A DNA stretch of 64,000 nucleotides from Vannielia litorea (GTDB taxonomy: Bacteria > Pseudomonadota > Alphaproteobacteria > Rhodobacterales > Rhodobacteraceae): positions 496,001 through 560,000 of the forward strand of contig NZ_JAHVJR010000001.1 in assembly GCF_019801175.1 (NCBI RefSeq). Reading direction: 5' to 3'. The translations under genes and the position numbers were made by a program. The notes below the pieces were generated by a model that ran no database searches, was not told the origin of the DNA, and saw nothing but the letters and a program-made list of their open reading frames with translations. Below, in pieces: positions 1 to 8,185 of the stretch; the first letter of the stretch is position 1, and every line of letters begins with the position of its first letter.

Positions 1-192
1 CTGCAGGTCACGCTCTCCGATTGCCGCTACCCCGAGGGTACCCCGGCGCGAGCCACAGCCTATCTGGTGATCGAGGATGGCGCCGGTGATGCGCCCGCCT
101 TTGCCGGTTGGATGCTCGCTTCGGCCCCGGCGCTGAACGCGCTGGACCACCAGCGTTACGATATCTGGGTGCTGCGCTGCACCACTGAGTGA
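1..192 (+). CDS. DUF2155 domain-containing protein, C-terminal part (5' end outside window)
   Basis: The reading frame is open from base 1 to a TGA at 190-192 and gives 63 residues, including AYLVIEDG, AFAGWMLASAP and a final YDIWVLRC. This matches what I recall of the C-terminus of DUF2155 proteins, small predicted periplasmic proteins encoded beside aat in many Rhodobacteraceae. The function of the family is not established. The start codon and any signal peptide lie outside the window. The last 37 bases overlap the 3' end of the convergent aat gene. The family call rests on the short tail plus gene order, so it is moderately sure. Confidence 0.6.
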   Translation: MQVTLSDCRYPEGTPARATAYLVIEDGAGDAPAFAGWMLASAPALNALDHQRYDIWVLRCTTE

Positions 193-794
193 CCGCTCGG
201 CACCTCGGTTATGCTCCTGAATTCACAGTCGAGTTTGCGCGCGGCGGCAAGCCGTTTGCGGTAGTCCTCGCGCGGGATCTCGATGGCGCCGAGGCTGGCG
301 AGGTGGGGTGTGATGAACTGGGTGTCAAACAGGGCAAAACCGCAGCGCCGCAGGTGATCGACGAGGTAGGCGAGCGCCACCTTGGAGGCATCGCGGCGGC
401 GGGAAAACATGCTTTCCCCGCAAAAGCAGCCGCCAAGTGCTACGCCGTAGACCCCGCCGACCAGCGCCTCGCCCTCCCAGACCTCTAATGAATGGGCATG
501 GCCCTCGGCATGAAGCTGGCGGTAGATGCGATGGATCTCGCTGTTGATCCATGTCGTCTCCCGGTCGGCGCAGCCATCCATCACGCCGCCGAAATCGGCG
601 TTCGTCGTAATAGTAAAAGCCTCGCGCCGGATCAGCCGGGCCAGCGACCGGGAAATGTGGAAATTCTCCAAGGGGAAGATTCCCCGTAAGCGCGGCTCGA
701 CCCAGTACACCTCTTCCGCCCCGGCATCATCTGCCATGGGGAAGAGGCCCATCCGGTAGGCACGCAGCAGGAGGTCGGTCGAGAGCGGCTCCAC
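156..794 (-). CDS. aat: Leucyl/phenylalanyl-tRNA--protein transferase
   Basis: Transfers Leu or Phe from charged tRNA to proteins with N-terminal Arg or Lys, marking them for ClpAP degradation (N-degron pathway, cytoplasm). The protein shows the family's opening block (LLLRAYRMGLFPMAD), WVEPRLRGIFPLENFHISRS and GGVYGVALGGCFCGESMFSR, and ends near FDTQFITPHLASLGA. I chose the GTG at 794, which has a GAGG about 9 bases upstream and gives 212 residues, typical for alphaproteobacteria. An ATG at 860 in the same frame would add 22 residues overlapping accC. The gene follows accC by about 10 bases and is probably in the accB-accC operon. Confidence 0.93.
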   Translation of the reverse strand: MEPLSTDLLLRAYRMGLFPMADDAGAEEVYWVEPRLRGIFPLENFHISRSLARLIRREAFTITTNADFGGVMDGCADRETTWINSEIHRIYRQLHAEGHAHSLEVWEGEALVGGVYGVALGGCFCGESMFSRRRDASKVALAYLVDHLRRCGFALFDTQFITPHLASLGAIEIPREDYRKRLAAARKLDCEFRSITEVPSGHSVVQRSTQIS

Positions 795-804
795 CCGCCC
801 GGCC

Positions 805-2154
805 TCAGGCTTGCAGGTTGGTTTCCAGCCAGCCTTCCAGCCAGTGGATATCGTAGGCACCGCTGTGAATGTCGCCCTCTTCCAGCAGCGCGCGGAACAG
901 CGGCACGGTTGTATCCACCCCGTCCACGATCAGCTCGCCGAGTGCCCGGTTGAGCCGGGCCAGCGCCTCGGGGCGGTCGCGGCCGTGGACGATGAGCTTG
1001 CCGATCAGGCTATCGTAATAGGGCGGGATCGAGTAGCCGTCATAAAGCGCGCTGTCCATCCGGACGCCCAAACCACCGGGCGCATGAAACTGCGTGATCC
1101 GGCCGGGGCAGGGGGAGAAGTTGGGCAGCTTCTCGGCGTTGATCCGCACTTCGATGGCATGGCCGTTGATCTTGAGGTCGTCCTGGCTGAACGAGAGCGG
1201 CATTCCGGCGGCCACGCGGATTTGCTCGCGCACGAGATCCTGTCCGAATATCAGCTCGGTCACCGGATGCTCCACCTGAAGGCGGGTGTTCATCTCGATG
1301 AAGTAGAACTCGCCGTCTTCATACAGAAACTCGATGGTCCCTGCGCCGGCGTAGTTGATCGAGGCCACGGCCTCGGCGCAGGTCTTGCCGATCTGGGCGC
1401 GCAGCTCGGGGGTGATCGCGGGGCCGGGGGCCTCTTCGAAAACCTTCTGGTGCCGCCGTTGCAGCGAGCAATCGCGCTCGCCCAGATGCACCGCGTTGCC
1501 CTTGCCATCGCCAAACACCTGCACTTCGATGTGCCGGGGTTTGCCGAGATACTTCTCGATGTAGACCTCGTCATTACCGAAGGCCGATTTGGCCTCGCTC
1601 CGCGCGGTGCGAAAAGCGGTCTCGAGATCCTTGGCGGTTTTCGCCAGCTTCATGCCGCGCCCACCGCCGCCTGCGGTGGCCTTGATGATCACCGGATAAC
1701 CGATCTCTTCGGCGACGACCTTGGCCGTTTCCATGTCGGGCACGCCGCCGTCGGAGCCGGGCACGCAGGGCACGCCGAGCTTTTTCATCGTGTCCTTGGC
1801 GGTGATCTTGTCGCCCATGATCCGGATGTGCTCGGCGGTCGGGCCGATGAAGGTGAGGCCGTGATCCTCGACGATCTGCACGAAGTTGGCATTCTCTGAA
1901 AGAAAGCCGTAGCCCGGATGGATCGCATTGGCGCCGGAAATCTCGCAGGCCGAGATGATCGCCGGGAAGCTCAGGTAGCTCTGGGCCGAGGAGGGCGGGC
2001 CGATGCAGATGGCCTCGTCGGCCATGCGCACGTGCATCGCATCACTGTCAGCGGTGGAGTGCACCGCGACCGAAGGAATGCCCATCTCGCGGCAGGCACG
2101 GACCACCCGCAGGGCGATTTCGCCGCGGTTCGCAATGAGGATCTTGTCGAACAT
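805..2154 (-). CDS. accC: Acetyl-CoA carboxylase, biotin carboxylase subunit
   Basis: ATP-dependent carboxylation of the biotin on AccB, the first half-reaction of malonyl-CoA formation for fatty-acid synthesis. The 449 residues match the usual AccC length. Visible features are the N-terminal domain (FDKILIANRGEIALRV), HPGYGFLSENANF near residue 79, the ATP-grasp glycine loop GGGGRGMK at 162-169, the biotin/bicarbonate site MNTRLQVEHPVTE, and a C-terminal domain ending EGWLETNLQA. It begins with ATG 10 bases after the accB stop, so the two are co-transcribed. Nothing unusual. Confidence 0.97.
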   Translation of the reverse strand: MFDKILIANRGEIALRVVRACREMGIPSVAVHSTADSDAMHVRMADEAICIGPPSSAQSYLSFPAIISACEISGANAIHPGYGFLSENANFVQIVEDHGLTFIGPTAEHIRIMGDKITAKDTMKKLGVPCVPGSDGGVPDMETAKVVAEEIGYPVIIKATAGGGGRGMKLAKTAKDLETAFRTARSEAKSAFGNDEVYIEKYLGKPRHIEVQVFGDGKGNAVHLGERDCSLQRRHQKVFEEAPGPAITPELRAQIGKTCAEAVASINYAGAGTIEFLYEDGEFYFIEMNTRLQVEHPVTELIFGQDLVREQIRVAAGMPLSFSQDDLKINGHAIEVRINAEKLPNFSPCPGRITQFHAPGGLGVRMDSALYDGYSIPPYYDSLIGKLIVHGRDRPEALARLNRALGELIVDGVDTTVPLFRALLEEGDIHSGAYDIHWLEGWLETNLQA

Positions 2155-2164
2155 AACCAGTGCC

Positions 2165-2656
2165 TTACTGGATGATCATCAGCGGGGCGCCAAACTCCAC
2201 CGGCGCACCGTCTTCGACGAGGATGCGCTTGACGGTGCCGCCGCGGGGCGCGGGGATCTGGTTCATCGTCTTCATCGCCTCGACGATCAGCAGGGTCTGG
2301 CCCTCTTCGACCGTGTCGCCAACCTTGACGAAGGCGGGCGAGTTCGGCTCGGGCTGGAGGTAGGCGGTGCCGACCATCGGGGAGGTCACCGCGCCGGGGG
2401 CCTGCGCCGGATCATCGTTGTCGCCAGCCGGGGCGGCAGCGGGGGCTGCCGGAGCGGCCGGGGCTGCAGGCGCAGCGGCTGGGGCCGCGGGGGCCATCGC
2501 CACCACCTGTTGCTCCATCTTGCGGCTCACCCGCACATTCAGGCTGTCATCCTGACCGTAATCACGCTTCACCTGAAGCTCGGTCAGATCGTTCGTCCTC
2601 AGCAGTTCTGCCAGCGCCTGGATAAAGGCGACGTCTGCATCGTGGGTCTTACTCAT
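2165..2656 (-). CDS. accB: Acetyl-CoA carboxylase, biotin carboxyl carrier protein
   Basis: Carries the biotin that shuttles CO2 from AccC to the carboxyltransferase. It has 163 residues from the ATG at 2656, which is preceded by an AGAGGAC ribosome site; an in-frame upstream start (2695) lacks one. Residues about 53-78 form an Ala/Pro linker and the C-terminal biotinyl domain contains VEAMKTMN with the predicted biotinylated Lys at 129. First gene of accB-accC-aat. A 16-bp near-palindrome lies about 80 bases upstream of the start. Confidence 0.96.
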   Translation of the reverse strand: MSKTHDADVAFIQALAELLRTNDLTELQVKRDYGQDDSLNVRVSRKMEQQVVAMAPAAPAAAPAAPAAPAAPAAAPAGDNDDPAQAPGAVTSPMVGTAYLQPEPNSPAFVKVGDTVEEGQTLLIVEAMKTMNQIPAPRGGTVKRILVEDGAPVEFGAPLMIIQ

Positions 2657-2995
2657 GCCGTCCTCTTTCTGCCTGCGCCGGTTCATGCCGGGCACAAATT
2701 ATGGGCAGGCTTATACGCTCTCTGCGAGGTAAGTGAAAGCGCAAGCGCTTTGAACCCCCGATTTGGGGATGCGGCGAAATTTGTGGTCCGGCAGGCGGCG
2801 CAGGCTCCAACTGAGCTTCCGCAGCGCCTTTGGGGCGCCCTTCAGCCCGTCCAGAGCGCGCCGGACCTGTTGACAAGCGCGACCTGCATGGACAAATAAG
2901 TGTTTCATTACAGCACTGTCCGCAGCAGCCATATTTCAGGCGCTCATCCGCTGCGGCAATTTCATGACTTAAACCTATGACTTGAGGACCATCCT
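2657..2995. other. Intergenic region between accB and a divergent unknown gene
   Basis: A 339-base gap between divergent genes. It must hold the accB promoter on the minus strand and a promoter for the gene at 2996 on the plus strand. The only structure I can see is the inverted repeat at 2736-2751. Short open frames on both strands lack a convincing ribosome site. No RNA gene is recognisable. Confidence 0.6.
2736..2751. promoter_or_regulatory. Inverted repeat upstream of accB (possible operator)
   Basis: AAAGCGC-AA-GCGCTTT: perfect 7-base arms around a 2-base centre. It lies 80 bases upstream of the accB start, where a promoter would be expected. The symmetry and position suggest a protein-binding site, but I do not recognise the regulator. 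Confidence 0.45.
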
Positions 2996-3550
2996 ATGGC
3001 CGGAGAAAATTCAGCAACCAATATCGTCGTCACCGTCTCCTCCGAAGGGCTTTCGCGCGCGTTGGGCGGCGGCGTTCGCGGTGGCGTGGCAGGGCTCCTT
3101 GTGCAGCCCGCCGTGTGGATCGCCACCGGCACCGGCCCCGATGCGGGCGATGCCTTTATCTACGGCACCGGCGCGGCAGGCGTTGTAGCCGGTGCGATCC
3201 TCGCCGTGCCGGCCATGGTGACCGGCGTGGTCAAAGCCGCCGTCGATGACCACACCGCCTCGCTCGTGGCGGAGGTGAAGGCCAAGGAGCCGGAGCGCTA
3301 CCGCAACGGGATCTACCCGGTGGACGACTACAGTTTCTTCGCCTCGGGCGGCCACATTCAGGCGATGACCATTGCCGCAGCGGGCGGCGTAGCGTGGCAG
3401 GATGCGAACGGCGTGTACTGCTTCATCAAAGACGCCAACGAGCGGCTTGTCTGTGATTATCGCCCAAAATCTTACAAAAAGCTTTACTACCCCGAACTGC
3501 CGCTGACCAAGGTGGGCAATGGCTTCAAGTGGAACTACCTGAACGGCTGA
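2996..3550 (+). CDS. Unknown protein with Gly/Ala-rich N-terminal hydrophobic segments
   Basis: 184 residues starting at ATG 2996 with GAGGAC 8 bases upstream. I do not recognise the family. Residues about 20-75 are rich in Gly, Ala and Val, with two stretches that could be membrane helices (GGVRGGVAGLLVQPAVWIA and AAGVVAGAILAVPAMVTGVV). They are followed by a polar domain with Tyr/Lys clusters (KSYKKLYYPELPL) and two Cys (YCF, VCDY). No cleavable signal peptide is clear. Its stop codon directly abuts the stop of the convergent rutR. It could be a small membrane-associated protein, with no evidence of role. Confidence 0.7.
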   Translation: MAGENSATNIVVTVSSEGLSRALGGGVRGGVAGLLVQPAVWIATGTGPDAGDAFIYGTGAAGVVAGAILAVPAMVTGVVKAAVDDHTASLVAEVKAKEPERYRNGIYPVDDYSFFASGGHIQAMTIAAAGGVAWQDANGVYCFIKDANERLVCDYRPKSYKKLYYPELPLTKVGNGFKWNYLNG

Positions 3551-4180
3551 TCAGCCCCCGGGCGTGAGCATCTTGCGAAACATCGCATCCACATGGCGGG
3601 CGGCCTCCGGAAAGGGGTCGCCCGCTTCGCTTTGGGGCAGCACGGCGCGCACCTGAACGTCAAAGTCGGCGTAATGCTGGGTTAGTGACCAGATCGAGAA
3701 CAGCAGGTGATAGGGGTGGACCGGCGCGATCCGGCCCGCCGCGCTCCAGCCCTCAATGACGGCGGCCTTTTCATCGACCAACGGCTTGAGGTGCTCCTTC
3801 AACACGCCTTCGAGGTTGGGCGCGCCTTGCAGCACCTCATTGGCAAAGAGCCGGCTCTCGCGCGGCATCTCGCGGCTCATCTCCAGCTTGCGGCGGACAT
3901 AGGCCATGATCTCTTCCAACGGGTCGCCCTCGGCTTTCATCGCGTGAAGGGGCGCAAGCCAGGTATCCAGCAGGCCGCCCAGCAGCTCCCGGTGAATCGC
4001 CTCCTTGGACGGGAAGTAATAGAGCAGGTTGGGCTTGGAGAGCCCGGCGGCCTTGGCGATCTGGTCCACGGTGGAGCCGCGGAACCCGCGCGACGAAAAC
4101 ACATCGAGCGCGGCCTCGAGGATGGCGGCGGTGTTCTTTTGCTGGATCCTCGTGCGCGGTTTGCGCGCGTTTGCTGTCAC
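3551..4180 (-). CDS. rutR: TetR-family regulator, RutR-like
   Basis: Likely pyrimidine-responsive repressor. The 209 residues begin at a GTG (4180) with GAGG upstream. An N-terminal TetR helix-turn-helix spans about 15-65 (ILEAALDVFSSRGFRGSTV, GLSKPNLLYYFPSKEAI), followed by a C-terminal domain resembling the RutR/YcdC type (LLFSIWSLTQHYADF). It is divergent from the pyrimidine degradation genes, and a near-perfect copy of the RutR box described in E. coli lies between them (4324-4337). In E. coli, RutR binds uracil and thymine; the same ligand is inferred here. Family, context and operator agree. Confidence 0.85.
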   Translation of the reverse strand: MTANARKPRTRIQQKNTAAILEAALDVFSSRGFRGSTVDQIAKAAGLSKPNLLYYFPSKEAIHRELLGGLLDTWLAPLHAMKAEGDPLEEIMAYVRRKLEMSREMPRESRLFANEVLQGAPNLEGVLKEHLKPLVDEKAAVIEGWSAAGRIAPVHPYHLLFSIWSLTQHYADFDVQVRAVLPQSEAGDPFPEAARHVDAMFRKMLTPGG

Positions 4181-4323
4181 CGGTCAGACCTCGCTTCAAT
4201 GTCCGTTTCAAATGCGCCCAAAATGCAGCCGTTTTGCCCGGCCCGCGCTGAAAAATCATCGGAGGGGCTGCAGCGCGGCGGCGCATTTTCTTGACCCGTC
4301 CCTTGAGAGTGGTAGCGTCCTTC

Positions 4324-4337
4324 TGACCAATTGGTCA
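4324..4337. promoter_or_regulatory. RutR-type operator
   Basis: TGACCAATTGGTCA is a perfect 14-base palindrome, and with its flanks (C before, A after) it matches 15 of 16 positions of the E. coli RutR box TTGACCANNTGGTCAA. It is 78 bases upstream of pydC and 143 from rutR. A possible -35 TTGACC (4291-4296) and a weak -10 TAGCGT (4313-4318) precede it, so binding just downstream of the promoter would block transcription of the pyd operon. Confidence 0.85.
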
Positions 4338-4415
4338 AACAACAAGGCGCAGCACCAAAGCCGCGCCACACAGGGAGGGCCCGCGCCCTCGATACGGAAG
4401 ACCCGAGGAGTGCGC

Positions 4416-5666
4416 ATGGCTGCCCCAGGAGAAAATCTCAGGATCAACGGAGACAGGCTGTGGGACAGCCTGATGGAGATGGCCAAGATCGGCCCCGGCG
4501 TGGCGGGCGGCAACAACCGCCAGACGCTGACCGATGAAGACGCCGAAGGGCGTGCGCTGTTTCAGAGTTGGTGCGAGGCCGCCGGGATGACCATGGGGGT
4601 CGACGAGATCGGCAACATGTTCGCCCGCCGCGAGGGCACCGACCCGGAGGCGCTGCCCGTCTATGTTGGCTCGCACCTCGATACCCAACCCACAGGCGGC
4701 AAGTACGATGGCGTGCTGGGCGTGCTCGGCGGGCTCGAACTGGTGCGCACGTTGAACGACCTCGACATCAAGACCAAGCACCCGATCGTGGTGGTCAACT
4801 GGACCAACGAGGAGGGCACTCGGTTTGCCCCCGCCATGCTGGCCTCGGGCGTGTTTGCGGCCAAGCACACGCTCGAATGGGCCAATGACCGGGTGGACGC
4901 CAAGGGCAAGCGCTTTGGCGACGAGCTGGAGCGGATCGGCTGGAAGGGCGAGGAGAAGGTTGGCGACCGGAAGATGCACGCCCTCTTCGAACTGCACATC
5001 GAGCAGGGGCCGATCCTCGAGGCCGAAGGCAAGGACATTGGCGTTGTCACCCACGGGCAGGGGCTGCGCTGGATCGAATGCACGGTGACCGGCAAGGAGA
5101 GCCACACCGGCTCCACGCCGATGCACATGCGCAAGAACGCCGGGCGCGGGTTGGCGCTGGTGACCGAGCTTGTGCATGAAATCGCGATGAAAAATCAGCC
5201 CAACGCGGTGGGCGCGATCGGGCATATCGACGTGTATCCGAACTCGCGCAACATCATCCCCGGTAAGGTGGTCTTCACCGTCGACATGCGGACCCACCTG
5301 CTCGACAAGCTGAACGGCATGGTCGCGGAGCTGATGGAGAAGGCGCCGAAGCTTTGCGAGGATATCGGTGTCGAATTCTCCGCCGAGATCGTCGGCCAGT
5401 TCGACCCGCCGGCCTTTGACGAGGGCTGCGTGAAGGCGGTGCGCGATGCCGCCGAACGGCTGGGCTACAGCCATATGGATATCGTCTCGGGCGCGGGCCA
5501 CGATGCCTGCTGGATCAACGACCTGTACCCGACCTCGATGGTGATGTGCCCCTGCGTGGACGGCCTCAGCCACAACGAGGCGGAAGAGATCAGTAAGGAA
5601 TGGGCCACCGCCGGGACGGATGTGCTGTTTCACGCGGTGGTCGAGACGGCGGGGATCGTGGAATGA
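4416..5666 (+). CDS. pydC: Zn-dependent N-carbamoyl-beta-amino acid hydrolase (beta-ureidopropionase)
   Basis: Probably hydrolyses N-carbamoyl-beta-alanine or N-carbamoyl-beta-aminoisobutyrate to the beta-amino acid, CO2 and NH3, the last step of reductive pyrimidine breakdown. The 416 residues start at ATG 4416 after GAGGAG. M20/allantoate-amidohydrolase signatures are visible: GSHLDTQPTGG with metal His87, Asp98 in KYDG, NEEG at 131-134, HIEQGP with His194, SHTGSTPM in the lid domain, GAGHDA, and a C-terminal GLSHNEAE. Related carbamoylases and allantoate hydrolases look alike; the dihydropyrimidinase neighbour and RutR box favour the pyrimidine role. First gene of the operon. Confidence 0.88.
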   Translation: MAAPGENLRINGDRLWDSLMEMAKIGPGVAGGNNRQTLTDEDAEGRALFQSWCEAAGMTMGVDEIGNMFARREGTDPEALPVYVGSHLDTQPTGGKYDGVLGVLGGLELVRTLNDLDIKTKHPIVVVNWTNEEGTRFAPAMLASGVFAAKHTLEWANDRVDAKGKRFGDELERIGWKGEEKVGDRKMHALFELHIEQGPILEAEGKDIGVVTHGQGLRWIECTVTGKESHTGSTPMHMRKNAGRGLALVTELVHEIAMKNQPNAVGAIGHIDVYPNSRNIIPGKVVFTVDMRTHLLDKLNGMVAELMEKAPKLCEDIGVEFSAEIVGQFDPPAFDEGCVKAVRDAAERLGYSHMDIVSGAGHDACWINDLYPTSMVMCPCVDGLSHNEAEEISKEWATAGTDVLFHAVVETAGIVE

Positions 5667-5920
5667 GGAAGGCGCTGATGTTGCTGCCCTTTCTGGCCGC
5701 ATGCCAGACCACGACGAGCGGGGCTCCGGCCGGATATGCGCCTGCCGACCAGCCCATTCCGGAGAAGGTCATGGCATCGGTTCCGGCCGATGTGCGGCTG
5801 GATCAGATCGTGGTGCGGGACGGGTGCTATTACATCTTCTACGAGGGTGCGATCTACCCTGTGACCACCCAGGAGATGCGCGACGGGGGCTTTGACGGGC
5901 AGCCCTACTGCATCGGCTAG
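5663..5920 (+). CDS. Small predicted lipoprotein in the pyrimidine operon
   Basis: 85 residues starting at an ATG that overlaps the pydC stop (ATGA), a sign of translational coupling. The N-terminus MRKALMLLPFLAAC is a lipoprotein signal with Cys14 as the lipidated residue. The mature part is short and ends in a Cys-containing region (DGCYYIFYEGAIYPV ... GQPYCIG), perhaps disulfide-bonded. I do not recognise a family. Its location inside a pyrimidine operon suggests a periplasmic or outer-membrane accessory role, unproven. Confidence 0.75.
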   Translation: MRKALMLLPFLAACQTTTSGAPAGYAPADQPIPEKVMASVPADVRLDQIVVRDGCYYIFYEGAIYPVTTQEMRDGGFDGQPYCIG

Positions 5921-5930
5921 GGAGGCGAAG

Positions 5931-6677
5931 ATGGGACTGACGGCGGGACTGACAGCACTGGGGATCTTCATCATCGGAGGGAGCGAGCAGGCCTATTGGG
6001 ACTGGCAGCTCACCCACCCCTACGACCTTGATATAAATGTCAAAGTTCTCGCCCTCGACAAGGACGATCACGACCGCGACACGATCATGGCGCTGCGCGA
6101 CCGCGGCGTGAAGCCGGTGTGCTATGTCTCCGTTGGCTCGTGGGAAGAATACCGCGACGATAAGGACAGCTTTCCCGAGGAGGTGCTCGGCAAGCCGCTC
6201 GGGGACTGGCCCGATGAGCGCTATGTCGACATTCGCGACGACCGGGTGATGAAGATCATGCAGGCCCGCCTGCAGGACTGCGCCGACCGCGGCTTCATGG
6301 CCGCAGAGCTGGATAACATGGACGTTTTCGAGAACGAAAGCGGCTTTGACATCGGCCAGGAGGCGGCGCTCACCTATGTGAAGAACCTCGCCGCCTACGC
6401 CCATCTGCTGGGGCTGGAAGTGGCCCAGAAGAACGCGCCGCAACTGGTGCCGGCGCTGGTGGGGACGATGGATTTCATCATGGTCGAGGAGTGCTACGCC
6501 TACGACTTTTGTGACGATCTGAAGCCCTACACCGAGGCGGGCAAGGATGTGTTGGCGATCGAATACGACGATGCGGATCTCGACTGGGACGCGATCTGCG
6601 AAGACAGCAAGGCCCGCGGGATGAAGCTGCTTCTGAAGAGCCATGAAATTACGGCGGGCGGTAAGTCCTGCAATTAA
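5931..6677 (+). CDS. GH114-like (TM1410/endo-alpha-1,4-polygalactosaminidase family) TIM-barrel protein
   Basis: 248 residues from ATG 5931, preceded by GGAGG. The sequence has the family's landmarks: YWDWQLTHPYDLDINVKVL near the start, VCYVSVGSWEEYR, a catalytic-like ELDNMDVFE, AQKNAP, VEECYAYDFC and LAIEYDD. Members of GH114 include fungal galactosaminogalactan hydrolases, and many bacterial members are uncharacterised. A short hydrophobic N-terminus (GLTAGLTALGIFIIGG) could act as a signal or anchor. It sits between the lipoprotein and dihydropyrimidinase genes in the same direction, an unexpected place for a glycosidase. The fold call is fairly sure; activity is unknown. Confidence 0.8.
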   Translation: MGLTAGLTALGIFIIGGSEQAYWDWQLTHPYDLDINVKVLALDKDDHDRDTIMALRDRGVKPVCYVSVGSWEEYRDDKDSFPEEVLGKPLGDWPDERYVDIRDDRVMKIMQARLQDCADRGFMAAELDNMDVFENESGFDIGQEAALTYVKNLAAYAHLLGLEVAQKNAPQLVPALVGTMDFIMVEECYAYDFCDDLKPYTEAGKDVLAIEYDDADLDWDAICEDSKARGMKLLLKSHEITAGGKSCN

Positions 6678-6693
6678 AACGGGGAGTTAGACC

Positions 6694-8148
6694 ATGAGCA
6701 CAGTCATCAAAGGCGGCACGGTGGTGACCGCCGACCTCAGCTATGAGGCGGACGTTCTGGTTGAAGGCGGGCAGATCGTGGAGATCGGCAAGGGGCTGAA
6801 AGGCGACGAGGTGCTGGATGCCACGGGCTGCTACGTGATGCCCGGCGGGATCGATCCGCACACCCACCTCGAGATGCCTTTCATGGGCACCTACTCGAGC
6901 GACGATTTCGAGAGCGGCACCCGCGCGGGGCTGGCGGGCGGCACGACAATGGTGGTCGATTTTGCCCTGCCGAACCCCGGCGAAAGCCTGCTGGATGCGC
7001 TCAAGCGGTGGGACAACAAGAGCACCCGCGCGAACTGCGATTACTCCTTCCACATGGCCGTGACATGGTGGGGGGAGCAGGTGTTCAACGAGATGGCGAC
7101 GGTCGTGAAAGACCGTGGAATCAACACCTTCAAGCATTTCATGGCCTACAAGGGCGCGCTGATGGTGAACGACGACGAGATGTATTCTTCGTTCCAGCGG
7201 CTGGCCGAACTGGGCGCCACGGCGATGGTTCATGCCGAGAACGGCGACGTGGTGGCCGAGCTGACCGCCAAGCTGCTGGCCGAGGGCAACACCGGCCCGG
7301 AGGCGCACGCCTATTCGCGGCCCAGCCAAGTGGAGGGCGAGGCGACCAACCGGGCGATCATGATCGCCGACATGGCGGGCGTGCCGCTCTACGTGGTGCA
7401 TACCTCCTGCGAGGAGGCGCATGAGGCGATCCGCCGGGCCAAGCAGAACGGCAAGCGGGTTTGGGGCGAGCCGCTGATCCAGCACCTGACGCTGGACGAG
7501 AGCGAGTATTTCAACCCCGACTGGGACCATGCCGCACGGCGGGTGATGTCGCCGCCGTTCCGCAACAAGAAGCACCAGGATTCGCTCTGGGCCGGGCTGC
7601 AAAGCGGATCGCTGTCGGTCGTGGCGACCGACCACTGTGCCTTTACCACCGAGCAAAAGCGCTACGGCGTGGGCGACTTCTCCAAGATCCCCAATGGCAC
7701 TGGCGGGCTGGAAGACCGGATGCCGATGCTCTGGACCCACGGTGTGGCGACCGGGCGGCTCACGCCCAACGAATTCGTCTCTGTCACATCAACGAACATC
7801 GCCAAGATATTGAATTGCTATCCGAAAAAGGGTGCGATCCTCGTGGGTGCCGATGCCGATATCGTGGTCTGGGATCCGAAAAAGGAAAAGACGATCTCTG
7901 CCGGATCTCAACAATCCTCCATCGATTACAACGTGTTCGAGGGCCAGGAGGTGAAGGGGCTGCCACGCTTTACCCTGACCCGGGGCCATGTGGCCGTGCA
8001 TGACGGGGAGATCCGCACGCAGGAAGGCCACGGCGAGTTTGTAGCACGCGAGCCTAACGCAACGGTTAACAAGGCGCTTTCCACCTGGAAGGAGCTGACG
8101 GCGCCGCGCCCGGTGGAGCGCAAGGGCATTCCGGCCACGGGGGTCTGA
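6694..8148 (+). CDS. pydB: Dihydropyrimidinase (D-hydantoinase)
   Basis: Opens the ring of dihydrouracil/dihydrothymine to N-carbamoyl-beta-amino acids. The 484 residues are family length. Visible are the metal motif GGIDPHTHLEMPF with His56 and His58, the carboxylated-lysine region FKHFMAYKG (Lys153 likely), VHAENGDVV with His179, VVHTSCEEA and VATDHCAF with the catalytic-type Asp. It follows the GH114-like gene by 16 bases and acts just before PydC in the pathway. The symbol hydA or hyuA is also used for this family. Dihydropyrimidine dehydrogenase genes, which supply the substrate, are not in the window. Confidence 0.94.
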   Translation: MSTVIKGGTVVTADLSYEADVLVEGGQIVEIGKGLKGDEVLDATGCYVMPGGIDPHTHLEMPFMGTYSSDDFESGTRAGLAGGTTMVVDFALPNPGESLLDALKRWDNKSTRANCDYSFHMAVTWWGEQVFNEMATVVKDRGINTFKHFMAYKGALMVNDDEMYSSFQRLAELGATAMVHAENGDVVAELTAKLLAEGNTGPEAHAYSRPSQVEGEATNRAIMIADMAGVPLYVVHTSCEEAHEAIRRAKQNGKRVWGEPLIQHLTLDESEYFNPDWDHAARRVMSPPFRNKKHQDSLWAGLQSGSLSVVATDHCAFTTEQKRYGVGDFSKIPNGTGGLEDRMPMLWTHGVATGRLTPNEFVSVTSTNIAKILNCYPKKGAILVGADADIVVWDPKKEKTISAGSQQSSIDYNVFEGQEVKGLPRFTLTRGHVAVHDGEIRTQEGHGEFVAREPNATVNKALSTWKELTAPRPVERKGIPATGV

Positions 8149-8185
8149 TGGGTCGGAAAGTGCTGAGAAGACGGAAGAAAACCAC

